Shown in pieces: positions 11,633 through 23,466 of a stretch of 64,000 nucleotides of DNA. The stretch lies in assembly GCA_009767595.1 (NCBI GenBank), contig VSDK01016836.1, positions 257,908-321,907 of the forward strand. Direction: 5' to 3'. The notes beneath the pieces were generated by a model. That model was not told where the DNA came from, ran no database searches, and worked only from the letters and a program-made list of their open reading frames with translations. Each line of letters starts with the position of its first letter. Position 1 is the first letter of the stretch. This DNA comes from Symbiodinium kawagutii. Taxonomy: Eukaryota; Sar; Dinophyceae; Suessiales; Symbiodiniaceae. Made by a program: the position numbers and the translations under genes.

Positions 11633-11745
11633 CATATGGATCTTTCTCAAAACAGGGCCACCTCCAGTTATCATCCCACATTGAATCATCGTTTATGAAT
11701 AAACCAACCATTTTGGGGTTCCCAATTTTCAGAGACCCCCATATC
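11633..11745. mobile_element. MITE family A, copy 5
   Basis: Left end CATATGGATCTTTCTCAAAA, right end TTTTCAGAGACCCCCATAT. Internal words ATCATCC and AAACCAACCATTTTGGGG match the family. Confidence 0.6.
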
Positions 11746-11902
11746 CTCATGGAAACCACCGATGGTACGGGTGGATTTCAAGCTGGCTGGGGTGCCGCCT
11801 CACGGCTACCAGACTCATGTGGGGTTGTCTATGGCCATGATGTAGCACCAGCTCGCTGGTTGGCCGAAGATCTGGGGATGGCGAGCTACCATTTTTGGAT
11901 GT

Positions 11903-11999
11903 TTGGCTGGTGGTTTCAAACATTTATTATTTTCACTATTAATCATTAACAATTGCTTGGTTGACTCATATTTTTAAAGGAGTTGAAACCACCAACCAG
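11903..11999. mobile_element. MITE family B, copy 2
   Basis: Left GGCTGGTGGTTTCAAACATT, right GTTGAAACCACCAACCAG. The centre carries ATTAATCATTAACAA and TTGGTTGACTCATATTTTT. Confidence 0.7.
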
Positions 12000-12368
12000 A
12001 TGTGAGTTTCCTCGTGTTCCTGTACATCACCCCGGTTGAGGCTGTGAGGTTTATGGTATACCAACTTACCGGCTTGTAACAACCAAGCATAGTGGTATAT
12101 CCCCACAAAGTTAGACACGCAGACACACACCTTTTGGATCGCTTTCCTTGTCCGTAGTTTCCTTGCCCTGAACACCCACAAATTATCAAGATATCTCTTT
12201 AGCCTGAAAACCGCAGTTTCTGCAGTGAACACAGACTATTTAGGAGGTACATCTTGCAGGATTCAGGCTTTGGGAGTTCTCCATGACCCAAATCCAGCCA
12301 CCCAATACGACAACCTGCATCGCATGACTGTCACACTTGCGTGACCATCGCCCCCCGGAGTTGGCGCA

Positions 12369-13722
12369 ATGGAGACCGTGGAACTGCACGCATCCCTGCC
12401 GAGCGGCCGGTGTGAAAGGGTGTCCGTTTTTCGGTCTGGCACGGTGAGGGACTTGAAAACCGCGGTGCAAAAATCGCTGGGTCGATTTTTCCTGAGACTA
12501 GCTGCGCCTGATGGGCGTCTCCTAGATGATCTCACTGAATCTCTGGGACAGCTGCAGGATGGAGACACCATTGCCGTTGTTGCCATGCAGCCAAAGGTAG
12601 CTGCAACGCATACAGCTTTTGCAGTTTGGTGCGGGACAGGCAACGAGGTCATTACCTGGGGCGATAGGAAACAGGGAGGGGACAGCAGCAGTGTCCAGCA
12701 TCAGTTGCGGGATGTTCAGCAGATTCATGCCACGTGGAGTGCTTTCGCCGCAATCTTAGCGGACGGAAGTGTTGTGACATGGGGAGATCGAGACAATGGC
12801 GGTGACAGCTCTAGAGTCCAAGATGAGTTGAAGAATGTTAAGCAGATCCATGCCACAGCGTTTGCTTTTGCCGCAATCTTGGCTGATGGAAGTGTTGTGA
12901 CCTGGGGCCATTCACACGCTGGTAGTGACAGCTTTGCCGTCCAGGACAAATTGAAGAACGTTCAGCAGANNNNNNNNNNNNNNNNNNNNGCAGGTTCATT
13001 CCACAAACCTGTCTTTCGCTGCGATTTTGGCTGACGGAAGCGTTGTGACATGGGGTGGCCCCCTCCCTCGAACTGGCCCGGATGACTTATTAAGGAACGT
13101 TCAGCAAATTTCCGCCACAGGACATGCGTTTGCCGCAATCTTAGCTGATGGAAGTGTGGTAACATGGGGCGATCTTGACAGCGGTGGTCACAGCTCTACA
13201 GTTTGTGACCAGTTGAGAAATGTTCAGCAAATTCATGGGGCAGAATCTGCTTTTGCTGCGATCTTGGCGGACGGAACTGTTGTGACATGGGGCGATCCTA
13301 CCAGGGGTGGTGACAGTTCCAGAGTTGGGGATCAGTTGAGGAATGTTCAGCAGATTTGTCCCGCAGCCTTTGCTTTCGCCGCAATCTTGGCCGACGGAAG
13401 TGTTGTGACATGGGGCAAGCCTGATTGCGGCGGTGACAGCTCTAGAGTCCAGGATCAGTTGAAGCATGTCCGGTACATTCATGCTGCACGTCTTGCTTTC
13501 GCCGCAATCTTGGCAGACGGAAGCATCGTGACATGGGGGCGTCAAGCCGGAGGCGGTGACAGCAGCAGTGTCCAGCATCAGTTGCGGGATGTTCAGCAGC
13601 TTCACGCTACAGACTCGGCTTTTGCTGCGATCTTGGCTGATGGAAGTGTTGTGACATGGGGCCACCCGAAAGCCGGTGGTGACAGCGCAAGAGTCCAGAA
13701 CCAGTTGAGATGTGGCATCTAG
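12369..13722 (+). CDS. RCC1-like repeat protein with ubiquitin-like N-terminus (assembly gap inside)
   Basis: The ATG at 12369 starts a roughly 70-residue segment that reads like a beta-grasp ubiquitin-like fold (GTVRDLKTAVQKSLG, APDGRLLDDLT, LQDGDTIAVV). After it come 41-residue (123-bp) repeats with the core FAAILADGSVVTWG and the linker DSSRVQDQLRNVQQIHA. I count three repeats before the N gap and six after it. The frame is lost across the 20 Ns but recovered downstream. Canonical RCC1 blades are about 50 residues, so these are a short variant; a beta-propeller is inferred. Automated annotation often labels such proteins HERC or RCC1, but no HECT domain is visible, so I would not call it a ubiquitin ligase. 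The last repeat breaks off in QNQLRCGI and a stop, so a missed 3' exon or a truncation is possible. Confidence 0.75.
12970..12989. other. Assembly gap (20 N) inside the RCC1-like gene
   Basis: Twenty Ns follow GTTCAGCAGA and precede GCAGGTTCATTCC. The two sides lie in different frames if the Ns are counted literally, so the length is a placeholder. The gap falls at the same point of the 123-bp repeat on both sides. Confidence 0.95.
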
Positions 13723-14579
13723 GGATGTCTGTGTGAGGCCAAAAAGGTTAGTGCTGACATTGACGTCACTGCAACGTGATTTTTCCATAATGACAGCCCA
13801 CTTCAGAGGCACTGCAGCAAGCATTGCATCGGTGTTTTGGCAAGTAAGCAATGCGTTTGGGTAATATGTAGCAATGGATTCTTGTAGAAATCATATGAAG
13901 CAATCAAGATCTACACACACATATTGCAATACATTGCAATAGATGTTGCTTGAGAGTATTGAGTTGTGGCATTGCCAGCAATAAAGGCGAAGGTTACCAT
14001 GAAAAATGCTTATGCAGCAAGAACAACGGGAAAATTGCCAGCAACACTCAGGCAATGTAATCGACGCTGCATATATTGAAACAGCATGGCCGCTATGAGC
14101 TCCAGAGCATGGATGGTGCACTCCGTAGTGATTCTTTGCCATGTGCACAGTTCGCCTCCAGTAGACTGAGGGTCCTGTTTCCAGCTTGTTGAGCAGTAAG
14201 CCGCCTTTGGTTAATCTGCTTCTAAGCAGGGCACGAGTTGTTCTCAGCTGATGAAGTTACCGGCAGAAGCGATGACCACGAAAGTTGAGGGGCCCAAGAC
14301 TCTTCTCATAGAATCGGGAGGTTTTTTGGGGACTGCAGTGGCTTGGGTTCTGAATCAGGCAGAAACTCAGAAATCGCAAATAGATAAACATATTCCACAA
14401 ACACAATTGTCCAGGTTGCGGTTCTTGCTGGGATTCCTGTCGTAAGCCACTGATTTCCTTCCAAGAAAAGCCTCTCAATTCACAGCACGCAAGTATTCAG
14501 ACATACAAAGCTAGATACTTGCACAAGCATTCTGAATACCCATTCTTATGCATGAATATGTGTTTGTATGCATGTAATG

Positions 14580-14694
14580 TAACGGAACGCAACGCAAGGC
14601 AACGCAACGCAACGTAATGTAATGTAGTGTAGCGTAATCTGGTGTAATATGACGTCATGTAAGGTAAGGTAAGGTAATGTAATATAATGTAATC
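14580..14694. repeat. AACGC/TAATG pentamer array
   Basis: Degenerate pentanucleotide words go from AACGC through AACGT and TAATG to TAAGG. This is a microsatellite with point variation along its length, directly followed by a TCTA array. Confidence 0.8.
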
Positions 14695-14696
14695 TA

Positions 14697-14699
14697 TGC

Positions 14700-14773
<74 letters not shown>

Positions 14774-14825
14774 ATATATATATATATCTATCTATATATC
14801 TATATATATATATATATACATATAT
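14697..14825. repeat. TCTA then TA microsatellite
   Basis: About eighteen uninterrupted TCTA units, then a run of TA with isolated TCTA units. Confidence 0.95.
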
Positions 14826-16035
14826 GGGCACTATAGATATTTGTACATGCATGTCTATTTCTCAATGCATCCACAGTTCGGGAACTGGACGCTCAGGTTG
14901 GGAGATCTGGCCACTGCTTTGCTGAAGTTTGCCAGGGCCTGAGGCCGTGGTCAAGCTGCTTGGTGATTGGGGATGCACGCATGACTCAGGTTGGAACCAT
15001 TGTAGACATGGCTGTGCCATTGAAACTGCCTGGAGGTTGGGAGAAAGCGAAGCCAGGAGTATCCTTATGGTCCTGTAAAGAGGGAGCCCAGCAGCTACTA
15101 ACCAAATGGTAGGTAACCATGGTACTTAGTTGAGGATGAAGACCACACGTGTTCCACATTGCTTCGTTGTGCTCAGTTTGCAAGGATCTGCCTGTGACCA
15201 TTACAAGCTGAGATCTAAGTAGCTCCTTTTGCCACCACTGGGTGAGTGAAGGCCTTGAATTAACGCCTCAGCCAATTAGTACAGATGGTGATGGTGTGGA
15301 AAACAAATCGATGGCTACTTTGGGATCAACTCAACTTCACTGGTTGGTGGTTTCAACCATACTTGGGGATGGCTTCTAATTGATGTGACTATATAGTCTT
15401 CCTAACATTTCTGATCGAACCTAAAATTCTGTTCACTTGTCAAGAAAACCAGTCCTACCTTGCCATAGGGACGAGCAGCACCTAGGTCGCATGAACTGAT
15501 GGAATGGCCCAGGTACATCTGAACGGTTCCAGGAAAGAACTGAGAACAGAACTAGTTCTGGAGTATGTTGAGCTGGGTTTCTCTATATAGTGTGGAATGC
15601 TGGCCCCCATTTATGCCCAGTGCCACTTGGCTTTCTGTCTTTCTTTCTTCAAGCTGAATGTGAACTTATGTATAATATGCAGCATCGCCAAAAATTGGAT
15701 CATTTTGCCAGTTTTGGCATTGCTACAGGCTTTTGTTGCTCTGCAACCTGAAGAAATCATTCTTTCAAAGGCACCGCATTTCTGTGTATACTCTGTCCGA
15801 AATCAGATTTCGACACACCATGCTCGGATAAGTCCAGCCTAATGGGTCTAAACCTAGCCTTTCCTGGAACTCCTCAGCCAGACTGGGTGAAAACCACCAG
15901 ACAGTACCTGGGGTCCTCTATGATGGTACCTTCGAAAAATGGTTGCTATTGGTTCCTTGAAAAAAAATGATCTCCGTGAGGTACCATCGTGGCTGCGGAT
16001 CATCCCAGTTATAGTATTTTGTAGTTGATGGGCCC

Positions 16036-16149
16036 GTGTTGGCCGCTCGATATCTTTTGCATAGGCATCTTGCCAAGCGCATTGCCGTCGTGGACGACGC
16101 CAGCCACAGCGCGCAGAAAAAGACCCGAAAAGATTCATCAACATGGTTG
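16036..16149 (+). CDS. Candidate orphan exon
   Basis: A stop-free GC-rich island includes LHRHLAKRIAVVDDASHSAQ and a basic tail. There is no recognised domain. A family C MITE begins about 50 bp downstream, which could mark the end of a relic. Confidence 0.18.
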
Positions 16150-16201
16150 GTTCTGTACCATGAATCAGCTGATAGATCTGATAGGAATTACATATGGCTA
16201 T

Positions 16202-16329
16202 GGGCTATGGGTCAATATTAGTCAACTAACTAAGGGGGACAATCACCGGCAATAATTAATAGGGAAAACAATGGTAAATGATGGGGGAACCAGGGGTAGA
16301 GGGTATTGACCGGTATTGACCCATAGCTG
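16202..16329. mobile_element. MITE family C, copy 3 (reverse)
   Basis: Left GGGCTATGGGTCAATATTAG, right TATTGACCCATAGCT. The body has GGGGGAACCAGGGGTAGAGG. A short internal duplication of GACCGGTATTGAC is seen near the right end. Confidence 0.6.
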
Positions 16330-16456
16330 TACATCAACCAATACTAGATTCTTACTAGATTCAATGGAGAATGTATCTCACATGCAATGCCGTGTTTGCA
16401 TCTGTGCAGATGTCAAAATGTTTTTTCATTCCTGTCCGGTTCAACTAAGATGATTG

Positions 16457-16551
16457 ACTGGTGGTTTCAAACATTTTATCTTTTCGCTAGTAATTATTAA
16501 CAAATGGTTGGCTGACTAATATTTTTTCATAGGGGTGGTTCAAAAACCCCT
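16457..16551. mobile_element. MITE family B, copy 3
   Basis: Left ACTGGTGGTTTCAAACATTT, right CATAGGGGTGGTTCAAAAAC. The right terminal inverted repeat has decayed after GGTGGTT. Confidence 0.6.
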
Positions 16552-16626
16552 GGATCATGTTCGGTCCGTCTCTTGATAAACCCCAGTTCACCTCAAATAG
16601 CTGGCGATTTACCATTTACAACTCTA

Positions 16627-16754
16627 GGTTGCTTGGTGGTTTTAAACTTTTTGTTCATTTTCCCAATTGTATTCACAATCAGCTAGCGGGCTCCGCCCTC
16701 GGACAGATTATCAATTTTAAAAAACACAAGTATTCACAAATGGTTGGTTGATGG
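16627..16754. mobile_element. MITE family B relic with internal insert
   Basis: Begins GGTTGCTTGGTGGTTTTAAA and carries TCCCAATTGTATTCACAA. About 50 bp of unrelated sequence follows, then TATTCACAAATGGTTGGTTG again. It looks like a family B copy split by an insertion flanked by ATTCACAA. Confidence 0.4.
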
Positions 16755-18469
16755 ATCAAATGCGCATATGTTTCATGATGGGGTGGTTGTGCGCACCACG
16801 AAGCAGTAGGGGTGGCTATTCATGCAGCTGCAGCCGTAGATCAACTGCCTAGGGCGAGCTGGAGCTACCACGGTGGGATACGTCCTTGCAATAGCCGTGG
16901 TGGTACGAGCACTGAGCACCGTCCAGGTGGTAGCTGTCCATGGGGAAAGCAGCAGTTTTCGGGGGCATACCTTTTTCTGGACAAGGCCATTTACCCCGAT
17001 GTTTTTGGTGACGATCAACCCCATGATAGCGAACGATAGAACCATCATAATGAATCCCTTGGCGGATGACGATACGAATCAGAATCAATAGCTTGAGCTC
17101 GTCTCATGAGGTCCAGATCATGCGAATTATACGACGTTTCTGGAGAGTCTTTGTGCGTGATCGGCAGGCTCCACGAGCACACAGCGGGGATTGTACAAAA
17201 GCACATTTTGCTGCTGTTGGCCAGAAGCATTTGCAGACAGGGCCAGGGGTTGCAGGGGACTGGAAGCGAGCCCGAAGTAGCGACATGTGTTGTAGACTTC
17301 AATATATTTGCATACACAAATAACTACATACATGATCATACATGTATGTACATATAAATATATACATTGATAGATAGATATGTCGATATGTCCTTAAAGC
17401 CGGTTTTGACTTTCCGTGATAATGGCCTAAGGTATGGATTGCCAAAGGACCCTAAGTTATAGCACTGCTTGGATCCGAAGACAACAGGGATATCACCGAG
17501 CGCCATAACTAGAAGCTAATTCATAGATGTTGGACTATCGTGGCACTTCGGTACACCATCGACTCGTACCAACTGGAATAATGGCATGCATGAAAAAACC
17601 ACCCCAAGTCGGACGGAAAGGTCCATGATGCAACAAATGATTGGATTGCCAAGATCACTTGTTGGTTAAAGCATCCAATGACTGGATTCTCAACTAATAC
17701 TTATAGTAGGGGATAATTGGGAATAACTCCAACCTGTGAATCCCCTACTATCCCAGCAGCTATTCCCTACTATTCCCTACTACCAACTAGGGGATAACCC
17801 CGAATAGCACCATGCCTGAGGATGATGGCTTCACTGGCACATATGTGATCGGGCAAGAACTACTTACATCCGTATGCAGACACTGCTTGTATGAAAGGTT
17901 GCAAAATTCAGCAAAGAAATGTGCAGGTATGACCCAGTGGTTCTTAAATGTTCTTAACAGCCAAGATTTTTGATATATAACATATATAAATATACAACTG
18001 TTTATGGGTGAGTGTAATTTGGGGGTTGGTTGAGCAGCCAGTATATGATAATGGCAATACATATAGACCTGAAAAATGGGTACCAGATGGGATATTCACT
18101 CATTGGATAAAGAAACTTTCATATTCACATTCCATGATCCCAGGTGAACTTGCTTATAAACTCCCTTGCCCACACAATTTAGCACCCAAAAATGCTTGGG
18201 TAGATCTCACATTTTTTTCGGGTAGTTACCCTCTGGCAAGCTATCCTGAAAGCTAAACATAGCCACTTTCACAGGCAAAACCATTATCAATAGTGGATTT
18301 TCCATTTCCAGGCTGGGTTCCCGGAGTGTATCACCCCCTTCGTGCGGGTGAAAACTTGGGTGCTTGCTGTTTCACAGAAGCTTGCAACGGACCTTTGACC
18401 AGCACCGCGTAGTGGGTCACTTTTCCGCTGGGCTGTCCACATTAGACTCGCTATTGCTTGATACAAGTA

Positions 18470-18586
18470 TGGCTATGGGTCAATATTAACCAACAATAAT
18501 GGGGGATAATAACCAACCATTTTATAGGGAAACCCATGGTTAATGATAGGGGAACCAGGGGTACGGGGTTTTGACCCACAGCTGTA
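18470..18586. mobile_element. MITE family C, copy 4 (reverse)
   Basis: Left ATGGCTATGGGTCAATATTA, right GGGGTTTTGACCCACAGCTG. The body has AATGATAGGGGAACCAGGGG. Confidence 0.7.
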
Positions 18587-18870
18587 TCGGTGCTTCATTG
18601 GGGTGATGATTGGACTTGGGGTGTCCCACTTCTGTTTTTTGCGGGGGTTGGACTTGTTCCCCACGTTCTTAGCTGGTATTACTCATTCCCACCCACTTAT
18701 GCTTCTGAAGTGCAGAGTCATTTTGGAACGAGTGAGCGCCCAGCACCAGCTTGCACCAGCACCCTGCAAATTCGGAGATGGGAAAATTTCTGCGGGTGAG
18801 CCTGCAGGATGGAAGGTGCACGGGCGGCAACTGTTGATGTCATCAACCCAAGATAAGCGAACCAGCTGCA

Positions 18871-18986
18871 ATGGTGGTTTGTCAAGCCATTATCATAGGG
18901 AACCGCAAAAAATGCTTGGTTTATTATTACTTTAAATTGTTGCTAGTGGATGATTGGGGGCTACCCCCATTTCGAGAAACCATCAA
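18871..18986. mobile_element. MITE family A, copy 6 (reverse)
   Basis: Left ATGGTGGTTTGTCAAGCC, right CCCCCATTTCGAGAAACCAT. The interior has AAAAATGCTTGG and GGATGATTGGGGGC in reverse family order. Confidence 0.6.
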
Positions 18987-19508
18987 TGGCGAGATTGCGA
19001 ATATCCTAGATATTGATGGCTAGCCCCGTCACGATCATCTTTTGGCCAAGTGCATGTAAGCAGTGAGAAAAAGTGCGATTGAACCGGAGAATTAGCATTT
19101 GAACTAAATTGGATTTGTAATGGCGAGATAATAATCTGGTTGGTTTCAAATCTTGTGTCCAAGCATACCTGGGGGGATGATTATTGATGAAGATGTTTGG
19201 GATGCAACGATGCCAACCAGCGATGTATCATGTGATGTTTGGCATCACCTTGCCCTTTTCAGGTGTTGGCTGTGCCAGATCACTGTGCGTCCATGAGTGT
19301 ACCTCCGGTACGATTTCCTACAGTTTCTCTCATTTTTCGGTAATCACAATACCATCAATGGCTCTCGTCAAATTGAATGTGCTGATACAACCCCAAGTTC
19401 AGCATTTATCAGCATGAACACTCATTGAATTTGATGTTTGAAGGGTCACTGATCATCAGTTCTCTGTGTACATGGCCACCATTGCCCACACCTTTGCGTC
19501 GAAGGGTT

Positions 19509-19652
19509 GCTCTAATCTTCCTGACTCTTCGACGAAGACCAAACCTGCGTGGCTACGCGCCGACCGGGCGCGGTAGTTCCTGGAGCACGGCGCCAATGCT
19601 TTTCTCGGCTGCTTGGCTAGGAGATCGACACAGCTCTGAGCGTTCCCAGTAG
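19509..19652 (+). CDS. Candidate ankyrin-like orphan exon
   Basis: A stop-free reading contains FLTLRRRPNLRG then STAPMLFSAAWLGD, which fits the loose ankyrin pattern of a helix end, a PN turn and a TPL-like start of the next repeat. The region is distinctly GC-rich against its flanks. Only about one repeat is visible, and the reverse strand also reads openly (SYAKFATLSYAYWERSELCR), so strand and identity are uncertain. Confidence 0.2.
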   Translation, partial: ALIFLTLRRRPNLRGYAPTGRGSSWSTAPMLFSAAWLGDRHSSERSQ

Positions 19653-21497
19653 GCGTAGCTCAAGGTTGCAAACTTGGCGTAAGAGGTCCGTATCAGCGTC
19701 TAAATGCTGGTTGAGTGGATATATTGTAGATTGTTATGCTCCCTGGATCTCCCTGGTAAATAGAGGACACATCACATTAATATTGATTTTTATATGCATG
19801 GATACGTAGAGGATGGCTAAGACCGGGTGTGGGCATGTCTTCCCTTTGCTGGCCGCGGCTTCTACAGCGATGTGTCATGTAAAATGTTGCATTTTGCCTT
19901 TGAGATGTGGTACACTTTAGAAAAAAACATCATTGTACTTGGGTGAGTTACAAGATAGATATACATATGCATATGATATGTAAAAACGCAGATATGAATC
20001 CTATGAGTAAGACCATACATACATCCATAGATCCATGCATACATGCATACATACATAGATTCATAGATATGCATGTATATGCATGAACATGCTGTAACAC
20101 AGATTGAATGACTGTGAATGTATATCCACAAATACAAATCAGTGCGCCGTATAAAGATATGCATGAAAAGTGAATGCATATGCACAAAGAGATAAACACA
20201 TCTGTATCTGCAAAGATACATGCATGCAAATGTTATTTTTTCATAATATACACATCTAACAGTTGGAAACAGGGTTCTATACGACGTATGACGTATCTGT
20301 TCCCAATTCATTTTTGAGGGACTGCAGCCCCACTGGAAGCTGCCATGAAGCTGCCATGATCGGTTGATGGTTCAAGGTTGACTACTGTAATGGCTGATTC
20401 ACAGTTGATAATGGTGAGTAATGATGGCTAATGTTGGTCAACTAAGGCTGGCAATTGATAGTTTACGATGGCTTCTCAGTGGTTGATTTGAGATGATTGA
20501 ATGGTTGTGATGAAGTCAACTCACAACAGTTTCATATCCCTGAAAACTAGAGGAAACCATGATCCACCACTGATGGTTAGCTAAACAATTCACAGAGATA
20601 TACAGTACTGTAAACGGTATGTTGTGGATCCATGAATGATGTACCCGAAGTAGAAACTGGCGATTTGCACTCATAATTCATCATGTGTTATGGTTTCGGA
20701 GTACCTGAGTTACGGAGATATTCTTGTTTTCCATGACACAAAAAGGTGTCTATCATTTGCCAACAAGTAGGAGTCGTGAACCTGTCAATGGTTGAATCTA
20801 TGTGGGATATGTCTTAATTATGTAAAAAATACCTATTTAACGATGTGTATGTGATCTAATGTGTGCTGCACATAATCTGTTGCATGCGCACGTATTGATT
20901 AAACAATGGTAAGCAGCCAGCATCATGACAGATTCTGAGTTGAGTCGTCACATCCTACCAGAGCAGGCCAGCCATGAAACCTGATTGCTTGCGTATGGAT
21001 TTGCAAAGAAAAGTCGAAGGGCGACGCCGGTTTGCGGGCTGAAAGACTGGTATTGTTTTGGGAGTCCAGTCCGTCCATGGCTGGCAGGTCAAAGATTAAT
21101 CCCAAAGAACGGATGATGTTGTCGAAGAGCAAGGTTTGTTTCAAGGTGGCGGGTGTTTACCCGAGGTCGATTTTGTTGGAAAAACCCATACATGTTCGGG
21201 GGCTTGCAGTCGCGTTCCATCTTGGTTGTGATCAACACCGTGGATAGGGCAAGCTCAGATCATCCTCACGACCTGGGAGATACGACGATTGAAATTCAGT
21301 TTATGGTGCAAAACTGTCCGCTTGTGGGGTACCTTCTGGATCCTTCTGGTAGATGCTAACCTGCTAGCTGGAACCCATGGAAATGCATTGTGAAAACCAG
21401 GGTTTCCCTGCAAATTTCGTGGTGATTCTTCACTTTCAGGTGAACATCAAGGATAATTCCTTGCACATCGGAGCTGAACATTTCCCATGACGCTCCG
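19653..21497. other. Gene-poor stretch
   Basis: At 19960-20230 the sequence is rich in ATAC, GATA and ATGCAT words, a degenerate microsatellite that keeps minus-strand frames open (about 19862-20311). An open frame at 21032-21247 has no recognised motif. I see nothing else. Confidence 0.45.
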
Positions 21498-21701
21498 ATG
21501 GCATCAGCGTTGGTCCAAAGGCACAGACAGCTCAATCAACTTGGCGGTCTCTTGCTCAAAGCAGCATCCCAGGTCCGCACTAAATCCCACCATAGGAACA
21601 TCGCAGCAGCTCAGTCATATGTGCAAAAATTGTGGGAATGTAGAGATGCAAAAGCATGGGATGCAGCCATGCCGACACAGAATACGGTCGGACCAATTTA
21701 G
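21498..21701 (+). CDS. Hypothetical small protein or exon, 67 aa
   Basis: The ATG at 21498 starts an alanine- and glutamine-rich, probably helical reading (ASALVQRHRQLNQLGG and NIAAAQSYVQKLWECRDA) that ends in TAG. The amino-acid texture is better than that of surrounding open frames, but no family is recognised. It could be an exon of a helical-repeat protein; that is speculation. Confidence 0.25.
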   Translation: MASALVQRHRQLNQLGGLLLKAASQVRTKSHHRNIAAAQSYVQKLWECRDAKAWDAAMPTQNTVGPI

Positions 21702-23430
21702 GATGGAAAACAGCCCATCAATATCTCCGTTTGTCTACGACTGGAGTCTTCGGTTGAATGCCTCTTAATTTCGGGCGATTTCGGGCCCCAAAGTCATGCG
21801 TGTTTCTTCAGGATGATCATCCAACAGGGTCCAGCAAGTGTTGTCCATAGCTCTGACTTCCGTTGGTGCCATGGCGACGGAGGTGGGGGGCGGCAGGTGA
21901 ATCCTTGATGTGACACCGGGTGGATCATGGAAGGCCTAGTCGTGGCCAGATTATGTTACATCCAATAATTAGTGGTTTATGATGATGGTTAATGATGGTT
22001 GATGATGGTTGATTAACAATAATGGTTGATGATGGTTGATCATGGTTAACTGATGAATTGGTGAAAGCATGGCCTGGCAATAGGGATTAATGATCAACAA
22101 CCACCAGCCATGAAGCTGCCGAAACCGCGGGTGCGATGGATGACCAGAAGTTTTCCATGTCACCTGCCTTGAGGCCACGCTTCGCACCCGGGCACGGGCT
22201 TCTCAGCTGGGCTGAAGATGGCGAGGGGATGGCGGCGCCAGGTAGATATGCGAGCCTGGGTCAATGGCGGATATACCGAAAAATGTTTCGAACCACTGAA
22301 GTTCAGTGATGTTTTGTTCGTAGAGGTGAACTAACGGAGATTGGTGATGGTTTTTATAGTTAACAGGGGATAAGAAGTGACCAGAATAGCGGATACCAAT
22401 TCTTTTCTGAGCTGGGTCGGATGAACATCGCGTTGGGATGGCGCACGGGGGCCCGAAGTGACTCACAAGCCATATCTTGGAGGGATTTGGTGAAGATATC
22501 ACGATATATGGAATATATCACCCGCATTACCTGCCTTGATTTCTAGTGATGGGTGATCTTCAAGGGTATAATTGATGATATAGCTGATGGTACAACAAAT
22601 GGTTAGTGGGTCAAACCTGAGCCTTGACATCCTTTGATCAATAGCTAATCAATAGCCAATGGATTAGTGTTCACCAGTCAAAGACGGTATGTCTAATGGT
22701 TGATAAATAGCTATCTTGAATTCTTTGAGAGGGCACGAATCTCCGAGCTCTTTGTGTGAAGCGACAGCACCAGCCGGGATCTCCATTTGGGACACTTGGG
22801 GGTACTCACTATCCATGGCAAATGATCCGTGTTTATTATGCAAATGCATCTCTATCTGTCTGTCTGTCTATTTATCTTTACTTATAGTGCATGCTGCACA
22901 TCTATCAATGTCTATCTACTTTTATCTACTTCTAGCTATTTCTATGTATTTCTATCTATTTCTATCTATTTCTATCTTTCCTTCTATCTTTCCTTCTATC
23001 TTTCCTTCCATCTTTCCTTCTACCTTTCTTCCTATGTATCTATATTTTTCCTGTATTACTTTCTTTCTTTTCCATTTCTTTGGACATGTATATACATATA
23101 TGTATCCCTATACCTATGATTTTCTATGTGTATCAATCTCTATCTACCTATCTACCTATCTACCTATCTACCTATCTACCTATCTATCTATTAACCTATC
23201 TAACTATCTACCTATCTATCTATCTAACTATCTAATTATGTAACTTTCAAACTATCTAACTATAAAACTATCTATCTATCTGTCTATCTGTCTATCTGTC
23301 TATCTACCTATCTGTCTATCTATCTGTCTGTCTATCTATCTATCTAACTATCCATCTAACTATCTATCTATCTGTCTATCTGTCTATCTGTCTATCTGTC
23401 TATCTGTCTATCTGTCTATCTGTCTATCTG

Positions 23431-23466
<36 letters not shown>

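Larger units (their letters stand above)
11057..12368. other. Gene-poor stretch with MITEs
   Basis: Contains a family A copy at 11633-11745 and a family B copy at 11903-11999. I see no promoter that I could defend for the downstream RCC1-like gene; dinoflagellates usually lack canonical TATA boxes. The rest is unassigned. Confidence 0.45.
13723..16035. other. Gene-poor stretch with microsatellites
   Basis: Open frames on both strands are short and motif-free. The minus-strand open frame 13141-13851, which runs into this stretch, is an antisense shadow of the RCC1 repeats. Pentanucleotide and TCTA arrays occupy 14580-14825. A family B-like fragment (CTGGTTGGTGGTTTCAACC) lies near 15340. Confidence 0.5.
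16150..19508. other. Gene-poor stretch rich in MITEs
   Basis: Family C copies lie at 16202-16329 and 18470-18586, family B copies at 16457-16551 and 16627-16754, and a family A copy at 18871-18986. Open frames at 16773-17357 overlap on both strands without motifs. Around 17690-17800 the word TAGGGGATAA and its complement form small hairpins. No gene is recognised. Confidence 0.5.

Noticed and set aside
13141-13851. 236-codon minus-strand frame
   Set aside because: It is antisense to the RCC1-like repeats, and its periodic serine/histidine pattern is a shadow of the 123-bp unit.
19862-20311. 149-codon minus-strand frame rich in Tyr, Cys, Met and His
   Set aside because: It is a translation of degenerate ATAC/ATGCAT microsatellite words.
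22716-23243. 175-codon frame rich in Tyr, Leu and Ser
   Set aside because: It is made by the TCTA microsatellite (Ser-Ile-Tyr-Leu periodicity).
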